From Megamerina dolium (taxonomy: Eukaryota > Arthropoda > Insecta > Diptera > Megamerinidae), in NCBI GenBank assembly GCA_963854835.1, contig OY978529.1, forward strand, positions 47,735,821-47,799,820: a stretch of DNA of 64,000 nucleotides, written 5' to 3'. The notes below the pieces were generated by a model. It saw nothing but the letters and a program-made list of their open reading frames with translations, did not search any database and was not told where the DNA came from. The translations under genes and the position numbers were made by a program. Of this stretch, positions 1 to 12,640 are shown one piece after another (the stretch's first letter is position 1; each line of letters begins with the position of its first letter).

Positions 1-27
1 GTATCCGGTTATGGAGTAACCGGATAC
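1..27. repeat. perfect palindrome at window edge
   Basis: Two 11-base arms (GTATCCGGTTA and its exact complement) flank a 5-base loop. It is cut by the window start, so it may be the end of a larger inverted-repeat element. No function can be assigned. Confidence 0.7.
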
Positions 28-1093
28 ATGTGTTAACATTAATACAACGGAAGGTATTAAAACATTTTTTCATCTCATATTCTCATATTCTTGCAGATTT
101 TACACACAAATTGTTAAACCTATATATTCTTTACAAATTTATTGAGGCGTAGCATATTTGACAACTACCAGAGAAACTGTAAGTGAAATTGTATAGAAAT
201 GGAGCTTAGAGTACATTAAGATGGATTAAATTGTATGGCGCAAAGGTTTGACAACCTGGCTCACCGAAAAAACATACAATTTGGACCATTTTAATTCGTT
301 TTTTTTTCGAATAAAACAAAAATAAATGCCATATTTTATATAGTTTTACTTATAAGTTCATACAGGCATTGGAAGATAAATGTTATAGGGAGGGCTTTTT
401 AGAGAAAATAACGACGAGGAAAAATTACTGAAGCTGGGTCAGCTGGGTAGCTCTGTGGTTATTTTCAGGTGTTTTTATGTTAATTTTTTTTTGGGAACCT
501 TTCTAAGGAGCAAGGTATGCAGTAAGTATGTTTATTATGATGACTTATATGAACATTAAAGCAAAATGTATATGAAATTATTATTACATTTAATCTTGAA
601 AGTATATCATTTTTTTTTTTAATCATAGCATCTGAATTTTTAACGAAAATAAAATTTCCAAGATGAATCAACCTTTTTTCTTTCATCTCTAAATTTTTTC
701 ATTTTCATATTGTTCATATTTAAAAGGTGTAATTTCAAATTACCCATACCTCATACTTGCAACTGCTGTGTCAAATATTATAGGTTCAGAAAATTCAGTT
801 ATATTATCTTCCTGTCCAATAACAACAAGTAAGTATATATGTATTCAAAAGTAGCATTATAGTGAATTTTAAAAAATTATGTTCAGGAAATTTTGAAATT
901 TTGTAGCTTTTGATGCGTGCATGGTGAGATTATTTTGCAAAATTGATATAAATTTTATTCAGTGGGGCTTTGTACTATAAAAAAAACGCTATTTCGCACG
1001 GAAATATCAACTTTAACTTTGAGCTACGCTTTATATCGTCGTATAACAATAAAATAAAATTCTTGTTGGTTTTTGACCTTACCCACCTTAATG

Positions 1094-1135
<42 letters not shown>

Positions 1136-3561
1136 TGATGCATTTGCTTTCGTGAATTGTCTCCATCTTTTCAATAAATATTCAAAATGTATTACACTCA
1201 AATGTTATTAGCAAACTTATTGAGGTATGTTTGAAAAATTAATTAAATTCATTTATATAGAGAGGAATATTTGTTTTACTGTCAGTATTGCCTTAATAAG
1301 TCAAATACTATACTTTCTCCAACGATTTGTATACAATTTGAGATAATGAAAATGTATGTTCTATTCATACCACAAACAAAAAAATGCAAATAAAGGAATG
1401 GACGGACGACATCTTTGAAGGGGAAAAATTAAAGTCAGTTTTATAAAGTATATATTATTGAACAATATTACCAATTTACTGTACAAATGAAAACAATTTG
1501 TGTCTAATCAACATTGGCTTGAGAACGAAACACCAACTTTCGACATATTCACACAAATGCATTGACCTAGCCGTCGATAGTTGGAGTTCTGATTTTAATG
1601 CAATCAATTACGGACATATGTCCGAATAATAAACATTTCATGAGTAATCAATCGTTGAGTAAATTTAGATGATGCGCATATTTGTATAATATGTCATTAT
1701 AGATTAACCTTCGATGATGAAGGACAAACTTTTAAATGCGTAATAATACACGGCGATAGTTTAAGGTGCAACAATAAGTATAACCTGATCAGAACAGGTA
1801 AAACCCATTCCAAAATTTAACAAATAGTTTTAGAGAGAAACATGTTTTAACTATGTTCACTTTTGATTAGAATCAGTCTAGTCTATGACTTGGCAAAAAG
1901 ATGAAGAATGAGAAAAGAATAAAAAATAAAACAAATACTCGCGTGTCCACTGTATAATTTCGTAATAACATAAACAAGTCAGTATTAATGTGAAAATATG
2001 CGATTTTATGAATTCATCGAAAATATTACCGATGTTGTTCAAATACCAGTGTTCATTAAACTCTAGTGTGGCCTTCAATTGTATCATGCCGGTGGCGTAG
2101 ATGTCAAGTTCTCTTGGGGGATAAAAATTAGATGATTTAAATGAAAATTACTTGAATATCTCCAACTTTCAGTACTTTTTTTTGTGATGCTTCTATTGAA
2201 ACCAATTCAAATGATTTGGATTTTTTCTGAATTAGTTAATTTTGCCCCCATCGTACATATACGATTCCTTCTTACCTACGACACAGTATCATGGGTAGGG
2301 GGTTACAAAATAGATAAAATATATACGATATATACAATTATTTATAAAAAATACAAAGCAAATTCACAAACTTCATTAAACTTGATTCAATTCATTACTT
2401 AAACATTACTTGTTTTATTTTTGTACTTCCTAATATCTATGTGGTGGACAACAGTAACTAGATAGAAACTGGTAATAGTACTTAAAATTGAAAATATTTG
2501 TAGTTTGCGTAATTCTAGTTTTTATATTAACTTGTTAATTTCGCTGAATAGATTGATAATAATCTTCATGTTGAAAAAAAAAAAATACATTATAAATAAC
2601 ATTAATTATGCTTAATTTTGTCATTATACTATATCGCTAGAGGCATCATTTTGTTATTGCAACTTTGCCATATTATATCGTTTGACTGACGTTTAGATCT
2701 ACAAATTCGTATTCCGTAGCATAAAGTTGAAGATCTATTTTGATTGTAATATGTAGTATCCCACGACACCCTTTATCTCATTTCGTATAATTATAAGATA
2801 TTACACACAACCAGCTTTGTTATTATTATTGTTTTTCTCCCACCCACATACCGCTCGAAGTTGAGTTCATTTTCACCATACCTAATAGAAATTGCAGTGT
2901 TTTAGTATATACTTTACATATATCCGTACATACATATGAATAACTTCATTTTTTTTTTCATGTGCCCTTTTGTCAGGGTTTGAATAACTATGGATATGTA
3001 CATTAGGGTGGTTCGATTTTCAAATAAAAGTTTCTACATAAGCATCACCTATGCAGGGAGTCCTATAAGGAAGATCAGAAAAAAAGAATCAGCTCAAAAA
3101 AAATATGTTTAGGGTTATCGGCTCGACTTTCTGGCTATCTGAATTTGTATGACTTTTGAGTTATTATTTCGGTAAAACCTCATACAATGCAGTAATTTTC
3201 GTAATTTAAACCAAATGACATTTTCAACAAGCCATCAAAATCGCTGAATATTTACTATGTTTTTAAGCAGAATAAATTTTAGTTGATAACTTGAAGAAAA
3301 TACGGTTTTGAGTATTTTTGGTATTCAGTGTATAGCACAAAAGAAATTCACTAGACATATTATTTCTGATCCGGTTCCTATTTTCGAGACCCATTTTATT
3401 AATTTTTTGGAAGCGTATACCTGGTCCAAAGAAAAAAATTCCCTCTAGAGGAATTTATATTCCGGTTTGGCATTTTTTCCCCGCAAAAGGCGATTTATGT
3501 TGTTTTTTTTTTAATGTTTTTCTAGAAAATCATAAAAATGTAAATTTAAGTTGAATTTCGT
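28..3561. other. non-genic AT-rich DNA
   Basis: No reading frame here looks like an exon. It is AT-rich with homopolymer runs and one (TA)n tract. From about 3003 a TAGGGTGGTTCGATTTTC-type sequence may be an old dispersed repeat, but I cannot delimit it. Confidence 0.6.
1096..1133. repeat. (TA)n microsatellite
   Basis: An uninterrupted run of about 19 TA dinucleotides, likely length-polymorphic. Confidence 0.9.
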
Positions 3562-4029
3562 TTAATTAATATAATCTTCCTTAATTTCAATAAACTTATT
3601 CCGATGATCCTCAAATTTCCTCCGTTTTCGAAAGCTCTGCAAAATACTGTTCCATGGCTGTAATAGGTTCTTCATTCGACCAAAAATGCTTTCCATGTAG
3701 AAATTGTTGCAAATTTCAGAAGATTTAGTAATCACTGGGAGATAAATTTGTTGAATATTGTGGGTGTTCAAGAATAAACTATGTCCTAAGATGTAATAGT
3801 CTGACGTTAGTTTGGGCTCCAGAGCACGTCTGTATCCGCCGACAATGAGACCTCTGACGTACTTGCAAAGAAGGGCTCTGAGGTTGATGTTATCGGTCAT
3901 ATGTCCGATTTGCCCATTTTTTTCTTGAGCCATGAAGGCCACAATCAATAAGTGGACTGCTTCAGTCCATAAGTTGAATTGGCAGGCCGAGAGAGGCTGG
4001 TGTTGGTCAAAAACCATGCTACATAACAT
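3562..4029 (-). other. unassigned 155-codon open frame, probably repeat-derived
   Basis: An open frame of 155 codons runs on the minus strand and ends next to a SINE tail. Its length is notable for such AT-rich DNA. It has no signal peptide, recognisable domain or good splice sites, and I do not recognise its sequence. It contains several Cys and His residues without a clear motif. Because it adjoins repeat DNA, I think it is part of a degenerate mobile element rather than a host gene. A translated search against transposable-element libraries would decide. Confidence 0.25.
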
Positions 4030-4098
4030 TTCTCATAGGTGGTCACTTTTACTTCCGTTTTCCGTGTGCAGAGAGGAACACAGATTGCTAGTCGGTCG

Positions 4099-4211
4099 GT
4101 AACAGTATTGGAAGAGAAGCTCGGTGGTATCACAATGGGTCTTTCTGGCCTAATTGTGTCCTCTCTGAGAGAGGGCAGCCACATAACCTAAACTAACCTA
4201 ACCTAACCTAA
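4099..4211 (+). repeat. SINE-type 3' tail ending in (CCTAA)n
   Basis: This stretch matches, in opposite orientation, the segment 60679-60780: a block containing AGAAGCTCGGTGGTATCACA, then a GGCAGCC block, then three to four CCTAA repeats. At 60.7 kb the same block is joined to the body of a tRNA-derived SINE, so this is probably a 3' fragment of that composite family. Confidence 0.65.
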
Positions 4212-4399
4212 TCTTCCCTGAGATAGTTTATAATAAAACTTAACTAATCCTGTTTAAATTTCTAATTAATAAAAACGAATAATATGTAGAAAGATTATAA
4301 AAATACTTAATTTCGGTAATACTGATGCTTAGATATCCTATGACAGATAAAGAGCCAGACAGACAGAGTTGAGTATCGAGTTACAATTCGGCATAATTA

Positions 4400-4853
4400 C
4401 CACCTTGATCAAAAAGTTCCCGGAATAACCACCGTGTGGCGCTCCCATCGTTCCAATTTAAGTTCTCTTTTTTTTTGTTAAGTTTGTACATCTTTTGTTG
4501 ATATTTCGTTAGCGTCTTAGCGTCTTAGCGTCATAGCTTGACATTTCCAAAAGTTACGTAGCCAAGAGTATATCCATCTCAGTGCTTCCTGCGATTTTTC
4601 CATTACTTCCTCTCGGCTGCTGAAACGCGTTCCCCGTAATGGTTTATTAACTCGATTGAACAGAACAAAGTCACAGGGAGCCAAATCAGGTGAATTCGGT
4701 GGCTGTTGGATGGCATTTGTTGCATTTTTCGTTAAAAAATTACGAATAATGATGGCACTGTGCTACGGTGCGTTATCATGGTGCAAAATCCACTCAAATT
4801 GGAACGGTCGCTCCCACACATTGGTTATTCCGGGAACTTTTTGATCAAGGTGG
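4400..4853 (-). mobile_element. mariner-family deletion derivative with 34-bp inverted repeats
   Basis: Positions 4398-4431 and 4822-4855 are exact inverted complements over 34 bases, counting a TA at each outer edge that fits the TA target duplication of Tc1/mariner transposons. The 454-bp interior is too short for a transposase. It contains only the C-terminal catalytic part on the minus strand, with a stop codon. It is therefore a non-autonomous, internally deleted copy. The perfect repeats suggest it is not very old. Confidence 0.88.
4517..4792 (-). pseudogene. mariner transposase C-terminal fragment
   Basis: The minus-strand frame reads WILHHDNAP, then an in-frame TAG, then NFLTKNATN and PPNSPDLAPCDF, then LRGTRFSSREEVM. 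These are the second and third catalytic blocks of a mariner transposase. The Asp of HHDNAP and the Asp of APCDF are separated by 34 positions, the DDD34D spacing of mariner. The first catalytic Asp and the DNA-binding domain are missing. A short direct repeat (AGCGTCTT) lies at the stop end. Confidence 0.88.
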
Positions 4854-4855
4854 TA

Positions 4856-5773
4856 TATTTCCGAAAATATACATCCTAAACATACGATTTTCGCTCAGAT
4901 TTGTAAGAACATCCAGCGTTTGTGCTGATTTATTCGGAACCCGCTGCACGACGCAGCGAAAAGGAAGCTTAGCGTTCGGTGGATGGACAACCATTATGGT
5001 GTCAGCTAGATAAAAACAGCTACGGTTGGCGAAGCATCATATATTCGGCCTAAATCGATTTTCTGTTGCGATGGCCATATAAGTAAGTAAGTAAGTAAGC
5101 TATTTATATTCTATTATCAATAAATCATGTTAATAATATTGTATATATGCATATGATTTTCCATACTTGTTACCCCTCCTTCTGGGTGTTTCAAAACTAA
5201 ATTCAAACTCAACACACTTGTGTGTGTGTAGGGTGTAAATAATAATTTAAGTTTTACAATGGTACGTACATAAAACACATCACATAAAAATACAAAGATA
5301 AATACTCGTATCTGATAATTTACACGTTTGTTTGAATTCAACTATTACCTTGTACATTGTTGAACACTAAATTATTTTAGCAATAATTTTCATTTAGTTT
5401 AAAGCAACTTAAACTTAAATAAACAGAAGGCCAATGTTGCTTATACATACACTTTAAGAAATTAATAAATACATACATAGAGTATGGTTTTATACATACA
5501 TACATATGTATGGATGTATGTATGTACCTACACATGTACCTAAACTAGGAAATTACAAAATTACTAATGTCTTATAATCTTATAAATCAATTCACGCTAT
5601 GTTTAAAAATTTCATTATTTTACGCACATCATTTAATTAAATTCTATGCTTATGAAATACAAAAGGGTGCGAAATATTAGACCCTGCCAAAAGGTTCGGA
5701 TATGGAATTTTACTAATGAGATCAAATAAAAATGTGAAATAACTGTATTGTATAACTGTGGTACTTAAGTATA
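4856..5773. other. non-genic spacer
   Basis: No supported gene. It includes short (TAAG)n and (CATA)n type runs near 5083-5100 and 5470-5525. Confidence 0.6.
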
Positions 5774-5967
5774 GCAGTGGCAGAACCTTTGTGACATCAC
5801 TTTTCTGAGCTTTTTCACAGAGCTCTTTTAGAAGCTCTTTTTCATGACAAATCATTACTGCCGCAAAAATTACCAAATGCTTCCGAGGACATAAGGGTAC
5901 CGTCTGAAAGAAAATTCTTTCCGAGGATTGAACCCACGACTTACAGATCAGAAGGCGATGTGTATTA
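5774..5967 (-). repeat. tRNA-derived SINE copy, partial
   Basis: On the minus strand this matches the SINE at 45926-46275. It has the tRNA-like B box (GGTTCAATCC context near 5930), the GGTACC block, the CATGAAAAAG/CTTCTAAAAGA block and the GTTCTGCC end. The tRNA-like A box part is truncated or decayed. Confidence 0.8.
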
Positions 5968-7136
5968 ATTAAATTTATTGTTTAATACGTCGCGCTTTTT
6001 TTGAAAAATGTACTAATTTTGGATGAAGTCTAATATTCTCTACACACCTGTAATAAAATATGAACATTAACGGAATGTCCGGTTTACATTGTTGTAAATG
6101 TTATTTATTAGCATTATTAAATATGATTCGATTTAAGTAAAAATAATGAAGATGTGAAAAATTAATATTATTTTAATTTTGAACTATGAACGCATTAAAT
6201 AATACAATAATACGTGAAGGTCAGCACTTAATTACACAATGAGGAGTGATTAAATCTTTTAAAAATATACACACATATGCTTGTGCTCATATGTACAACA
6301 AATTATTTAATAGTAATTTTATAGAAGTACTATATAACCCCAACAACCATTCATAATTTTCAATCAAATATGCGTCTTACTAATACTATGGTGGAAGTGA
6401 TTCTTTTGCTATACCATCAGCGCTGCATCAAACGAAGTGTGAACCCGGTCTTGAGCTTGAACTTGAAATTATAAAATATAATAAGATAGTATTTCATTTT
6501 CGCAAATGCATGAAATTGTGAACTTTGATACCTTTTGGTTGAATGGGCACAGACTGGTTTATTTTTTTTTTGTTCGTTTATTTATAGATTATACATTTAT
6601 ACATTGCTATTTATTATAGGAATAATTCCAAATCTCACCACTACATAAAAATACATTTAATGCATTGTAAACCCTCTTTAAATATACATATATTCAATAT
6701 TGTCACAAACAAGTTCACAATCTTACAATTGTATGGATTGTTTATCGAATGAATCAAAAACGAAATGTACGTAGGTATAACTATACTAAGTTACTAAGTT
6801 ACTAATATACTAATTTATCCGATTAAAGCTACGATTATGTTATGTGACAAAACGTCAAAAATTTGACCAAACTTTACCAATTTTAAGAATGACGTTTATT
6901 ATAATTATCAAATTTTCAATTTAAATTATAATTTGCTACATGAATTAAGGTCGAATTAATTAATGTCGAAAAAATTTTGTTTAAACATTTTTATCACTTT
7001 TTTAACATAAAAAAAAAAACAAATGACGATTCAACAATTTTTTGTAATAATTTTTTGTAAAATGTGCAAATTGGTACAAAAATGATTGAAATATATTCAT
7101 GTACATGTCGTAACCGTTGTTATTACGCTGCCCTAC
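5968..7136. other. non-genic spacer
   Basis: Very AT-rich DNA with no supported exon, RNA gene or element boundary. Confidence 0.6.
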
Positions 7137-7352
7137 TGATTTATAGGTCGTGGGTTCAATCTCCGGCTAAAGCATAACTTTTATATCGGAAAGATTTTTC
7201 GAACGGTACCCACTTGTCGGCAAGCATTTGGCAATCCGTTCAGCAGTATCAATTTGCCATGCAAATGCTTCTAAAAGAGCACTGTGACAAAGCTTAGAAA
7301 AATTGATGGCACAAGGGTTATGCCGTTCGGAACCTTTAAATGTCACATATTA
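7137..7352 (+). repeat. tRNA-derived SINE copy, partial
   Basis: It starts inside the tRNA-like head at the B box (GTGGGTTCAATCTCC near 7149). It then shares with the 45.9-kb copy the GAACGGTACCCAC block, the CGGCAAGCA block, the CTTCTAAAAGA block and the terminal AATGTCACAT. Confidence 0.82.
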
Positions 7353-7380
7353 ATTTCACTACTGTACGGTTAAAAAAATA

Positions 7381-7980
7381 CCAAGAAATTTAGGTATAGG
7401 GTATAGTTAGTATTGATCTCCTCAGCTTAAAATATATTTTTTACATTTTTTGTGTGGTCAGGTTTTTGAGGTAACGGTAATTATGTGTTTTTTTTTTATA
7501 TCACTTCATACTTAAAATGTTGTTATAGAAAAAAAAAATTATCCAAATTATTCACTTTTCACCCGATAGGGGTAATATTAGGCTGAAAGTGTTTGCAATT
7601 AAAGTGGCTAGTTTTTAAAAAAGAATACATTCCTGATTTTTACAACTTCTTATAAAAAAATTACTTTCGAAATCAAAAAATTTTTTTTAATCACAAAAAT
7701 CGTACAAAATTCTTATTTTGACTAGCCATAACTCTGCGAAGTTTATCTCAAGCACTGCAAATTGTATGTCGTTAAAAGCGTACTTTAATTATATTTCGAA
7801 CGATGTACTGTTTGCATTAATCGTACTTAACAGTTTAGCAAAAAATGAATGAAGTGAATGAATGAAAAAAAAAAACAAAATTACCGTTATCTCAAAAACC
7901 TGACCATAAAAACAATTTAAAAAATGTGTTTTGAGCCCCGGAGATCAATACTAACTATACCCTATACCTGAATTTCTTGG
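7381..7980. mobile_element. foldback/MITE-like element with ~110-bp inverted repeats
   Basis: The first ~110 bases, starting CCAAGAAATT, reappear as an imperfect inverted complement ending AATTTCTTGG at 7980. The first 40 positions differ at about one base. The interior has no coding capacity. No clear target duplication is visible at the ends, so the exact termini are uncertain. Confidence 0.78.
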
Positions 7981-8128
7981 AAGGCTGTAAAATAACATTT
8001 GTTCCAATTATAAGTGATTTTGACAATACCCACACATAACCAAAACGTTCAAAGTAAAATATAAAATGTGTTTATTGTTGTATATATGTAAATATATTAA
8101 ATTTCACCTTTGCCCCAGTAAATTTTGC

Positions 8129-8365
8129 TTTTCGCAATTACTGCAAAAAAAAAAATAAATAAAATAAAATAAAATATAATAATAATAATAATAAATTTAA
8201 AAAATTTTACAATAATTTGTCTTATTTATAAAAAAAAATGTCGAATGTTTCGCAATCACTGCAAACAAAAAAAAAAAAAAAAATTAAATAAAATATATTA
8301 ATAATAATAAATTTAAAAATTTTACAATAATTTGTTTTATTTTCATATAAAAAAAATATCGACAT
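8129..8365 (+). repeat. tandem duplication, two ~118-bp units
   Basis: Two consecutive units start with TTTCGCAATyACTGCAAA, continue through A-rich and AAT-rich stretches and share TTTTACAATAATTTGT near their ends. They differ mainly in homopolymer and (AAT)n lengths. Confidence 0.75.
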
Positions 8366-8878
8366 TTTCGTACTATTATTTTGACATTAATTCATTCAAC
8401 ATTAATTTTATAAAGTTTGACCTAAAGTCCTCTTAAAATTGGTTATATTTTTTTACGCTTTCTAGTAAAATTTATCTTCTTGATTCCTTTTATTTTTTCT
8501 TTCTGCTTAAATAATACTTTTTTATAGAAACTTCAACATTTGTACGGATGTGGCAGATTTAATACCAAACTAATTCAAAATACATATCTGATTTTATTTG
8601 TTTTCATTACGTTTTCTTAAATTCGTAATTTATCGGTTTGCTTGCTGCATACAAAAATTTGCATGAAATGGCTTTGATTCGGTTCTGAATTCTGAATATG
8701 AACAATGACTGCTCAAGTCGCCTATTGTGCTACAAGACCGGAAGCTGCTGTTGCTGCGCATTATTATGCGCGTGATATCGCGCTGCATATCGCTGATTCA
8801 TGTAGCGCCACTATCGACTTCGATTGTCGCTCATTCATTTTTGCTAAAATTTTAAGGAAGTAAAATAGGTTATATTGC

Positions 8879-8927
<49 letters not shown>

Positions 8928-11810
8928 TATACATACGTATATCGTATGGATTAACTTGTGAATCTTGTTTGCCGTTATTAGTGATTTTAGTTATTGTTCT
9001 TTTAGTTGACTTTCGTGTGACCTCAAGGTTAACCGCTACTCTTGGCAAATCCAGTTTAATTCTATATTGGCATCAAATTACCATACCTGGTTCAGAATAG
9101 TACAGGTATTACTGATAAGCATAAGGTCACATCGGTGTTTACGGAAATAATTTATAGTGGTTTTCAGAATTTGAGAAAATCAAATGTGACCGGTGTTTTG
9201 GGTTCAATGAAACTTTCATATTCCAAACAAAGCGTCAATTTGTCAACTCTCCACTATCAACATTTATATACATAAGTACCTTTATTTTGATTACTCTTTC
9301 TATTTCTCTTTCCACTTTTATTCTTTAATAAAACGCTATGTAAAGCTTCCAACGAATTTACGTATTTCAAACACACATGTACATGTACGTGGTATTAATT
9401 TTATTTAGGTGTTAATGAATTATGATAATATCATTTTCAAAATAAATTCATATTATTTAAGAAATAAGGCAAATCTTAGTTGTTTGTATATTTTTTTCTT
9501 GCTCTTTTTACCTATCACTCCTTCCACCTCAAGTTATTGACTCGAAAACATTATGTAAATCTATATTAACTAATATTTGTATGTAGAATCGATTTTATAT
9601 AGGTGTGAACGAATTGTAATATTATATTTTGAAAAATAAATTATTTTTGAAAGTAACGTACTTATGTACAATCATAAAAATACGATTGTAGAGTAGTCCT
9701 GTAACTAGTACTACTGTAACTAGTGCTACTTTCTAGAAGTAGCACGTTTGTCATTGTTTGTAATCACATTTTTATACTCTGTACCAAATTTCAAGCTTAT
9801 ACTCAATACGGTCAGATAATAGGGGTTGTTTTATCTTAAAGTACGTCATTTCTGTCATCTCTCCTAATAAATGTTATGTATAGATGATAAGTTTCCTAGC
9901 CAGATTTGATTCGATTTCTTATTTTGTACATAATACAAATTTCAAAAGGAACAAATTCTGATTACCAAATTCCAAAGAAAATTTGAGACAGTCATGAAAT
10001 GAAATGGTAAATGAATAGATATTTTAGCGTTTGAAAGTTCAAACCAAATTGAAAAAATTAGAATATATATTCGGATTTCTACATTGAGTTCAAATATTGC
10101 TTTGATTAATTTTTCTTCAATAGAGAATTAGGGTCTCCTTTGAAACAGGGTAATAGGGTTAAATTGAGATTTTAGTTTTAAAATGTGTACAAGGTTTAAA
10201 CTGATGTTCAACACTTAAAACCTGCTTTTCAGTGCTATATATATGAAAAAATTGTGATAATAAAAAGTATTTCGAAGGTAAAATATTTTACGTCGTTTTC
10301 ATACATTTTTAAAATGATGTGCTAAGTTTTTTCATTAATTCACATCCCTTCCTCTGTGTTAGTTCTAATTCAATTAAAAAGTCCAATTAACAAATAAATA
10401 AAATGTTGTTGATTTTGTTGTTGTTGTTGTTGATTATAAGTACCAATGATTATACGTATTGTAATGATAGTGAACAATTTTATAATTTATAAACACCATT
10501 ATATGTTTGTTTTGGATACAAAAAAAAAAAAATTCAAAAAAAATGTTTCCTTATTTTTCAGAAAAACCAAGGCGGCAACAATGGTCCGTTTACAGTACTT
10601 GGCAAAAAATGATGCTATTAAAAAAAGATCACTCAACTATCACCTAGTTTGTTTTAGCAGGAATATACATTTTAATATTAATTAAATTAAATGAGGCAGC
10701 AGCAGGGTATAAATGCCTACTATGTTTACATTGTTATTTTTAACAAAGCAAAAAAAAACCACCCTTCAGTATATATTTGTGCGCATGTACAAAAAACGTC
10801 AAAATTTCGAACAAAATCGAAAAAATGTGCTTGGGAATTGAAAATAAAATACACAAAGTCCGATAATAGAGCATAAAAGTGACGGAAAGTGCTGATAAAA
10901 TAACAATATTCGTATAAAAAAAAAATAATGCAGTCAAAATAACAATTCACAACATACGTTTTAGAACATTTACACAACGACTTTGCTATATTATTTAGTT
11001 ACAGATATACGCCATACGTATACACCATACAAAGTCGAAGTAAACAAACAACCAAAAATGACCACAGAAAGATTATTAATGTGGCTTCTGAAGGTCTAAA
11101 CTTTAGAATGGACTCACTTGAACCCATTGGCTATTATATCATCATGTATACACACAATTGTTGTCTACTCAATTAATAGTTTATATTCTTTCTCCTCCTA
11201 TTCTGGTTTTGTGCAATTCATACTACAAATATTTATGTGGTTGTGGTTATGGTAAATTCTTAATTTGCTTTAAAGAATATCTTATCAATATATTGCATCT
11301 AAGCATCATATTGGAAAAAACAAAAAACAAACCAGTTTAATCCACGCCGGTGGCATTTTTTTTATTATTTTTATTTTTAAGCAAGCAATTTTATGGAAAA
11401 TTGATATATCGCATCAATTGTGATCTCTTGAAATAGATCATTAGATATCAAAAAAAAAAAAATAACCCCAACTATACAAAATAATTAATGATAATAGCAT
11501 TGAAATCAAATGACGGTTGAAGGTTTAAAACAACGCTTGCATGATCTGTCGTATATGTATTATCCTGTGATTCTGACTATGATTATCTAATGTTAATATT
11601 TTAACGTGATTTATATAAAATAATGTTCAGAAGCAATAGAGAAAAATGAATCCGACCGCAAAATGTAGGTAGGTACTACTTGATTTAATGGTAAATTATG
11701 AAAATTTACAGACGTGATATGAGCGTTAAAAGATCTTATTTAATAGAAACGAAAATAGTGCAACAAAAACGATCACCGATTGTAAAAACAAGCCAATGAA
11801 GGTCTACATA

Positions 11811-11843
<33 letters not shown>

Positions 11844-12405
11844 GCTAAACTGGCGAGCGAAAGTTTGGCATGCACACGCGCAACTTTACGAAGCAACATC
11901 AGCTGAATATAGAAGTACCTATGCATTAAAATAAACATTAGCAGCAGTAGCAGCTTCTACAGCAGCAACAACAACAACAACAACAACAACCTAACAAAGT
12001 TTACTGACGTCATAGTTAAGCACAAGCACACAAAGTTAACCACTTTGTTGTTATTGCTATACAGTAGTGGAGTTGTATTGCTCTAACAAACAACCAAAGC
12101 GCTGTCGCTGCCACTGCAGAGGCAGATTAAACCTCAGCTCATAGAAATAAATCGTTGAAGTAAAAAAAAAACAACAAATATGAGCAACAAACACAGCACA
12201 ACAAAATCCGAAAAGAAGTTATTTGGCGATAGACAATATTTGGCGTTCACATAAGTTTGCTTCGCTCACGAGAGCGCAGACGTACACTGCGGAAAACTTT
12301 AAAACCATATATCTACCTATCTATTTTGTGTGTGTGTTTTTTTTTTCAACATCTTGACGACTCATATTCAATGTTCAACCAAGATTCTTAAATAAATTGT
12401 ATATG
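8366..12405. other. non-genic spacer upstream of the SDR gene
   Basis: I see no convincing exon over about 4 kb. It contains (AAT)n runs at about 8879-8927 and 11808-11843 and (CAA)n near 11965-11990. A reverse-oriented copy of a short dispersed repeat lies at about 10106-10160. Distal regulatory DNA for the downstream gene may be here, but nothing specific can be shown. Confidence 0.55.
8879..8927. repeat. (AAT)n microsatellite
   Basis: About 16 consecutive TAA/AAT units. Confidence 0.9.
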
Positions 12406-12413
12406 TATAAAAG
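12406..12413 (+). promoter_or_regulatory. candidate TATA box for the SDR gene
   Basis: TATAAAAG lies about 235 bases before the chosen start codon at 12641, which would leave a leader of roughly 200 bases. The spacing is reasonable, but such AT-rich DNA makes chance matches common. Confidence 0.3.
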
Positions 12414-12640
12414 TGTTGCGTTTTATAGAACAAAATATAGAAATACCACAAATAGTGCAGTGCATACAACCGTGTGATAGTAAATTAATTTGTTTTGATG
12501 ATTTTGACAATATTCGCTAATGCCAACGAATATTATAATCATAATCAGAAATAAACTGAACTCAAAGAAAAAAGAAAAGTGCAATATATGTACATGCATA
12601 TTTTGATATAGTTTTTGACTGCGTAAAAATAGTACAACTG

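Noticed and set aside
4656..5013. Plus-strand frames over the mariner derivative
   Set aside because: Shadows of the minus-strand transposase fragment and its flank.
8764..9048. Minus-strand 94-codon frame
   Set aside because: The centre is a poly-leucine run from the (AAT)n microsatellite; no real protein signature.
10446..11340. Cluster of 60-80 codon open frames on both strands
   Set aside because: Low-complexity Lys/Ile/Phe-rich translations, mutual overlap on opposite strands and no splice or domain evidence; expected in AT-rich DNA.
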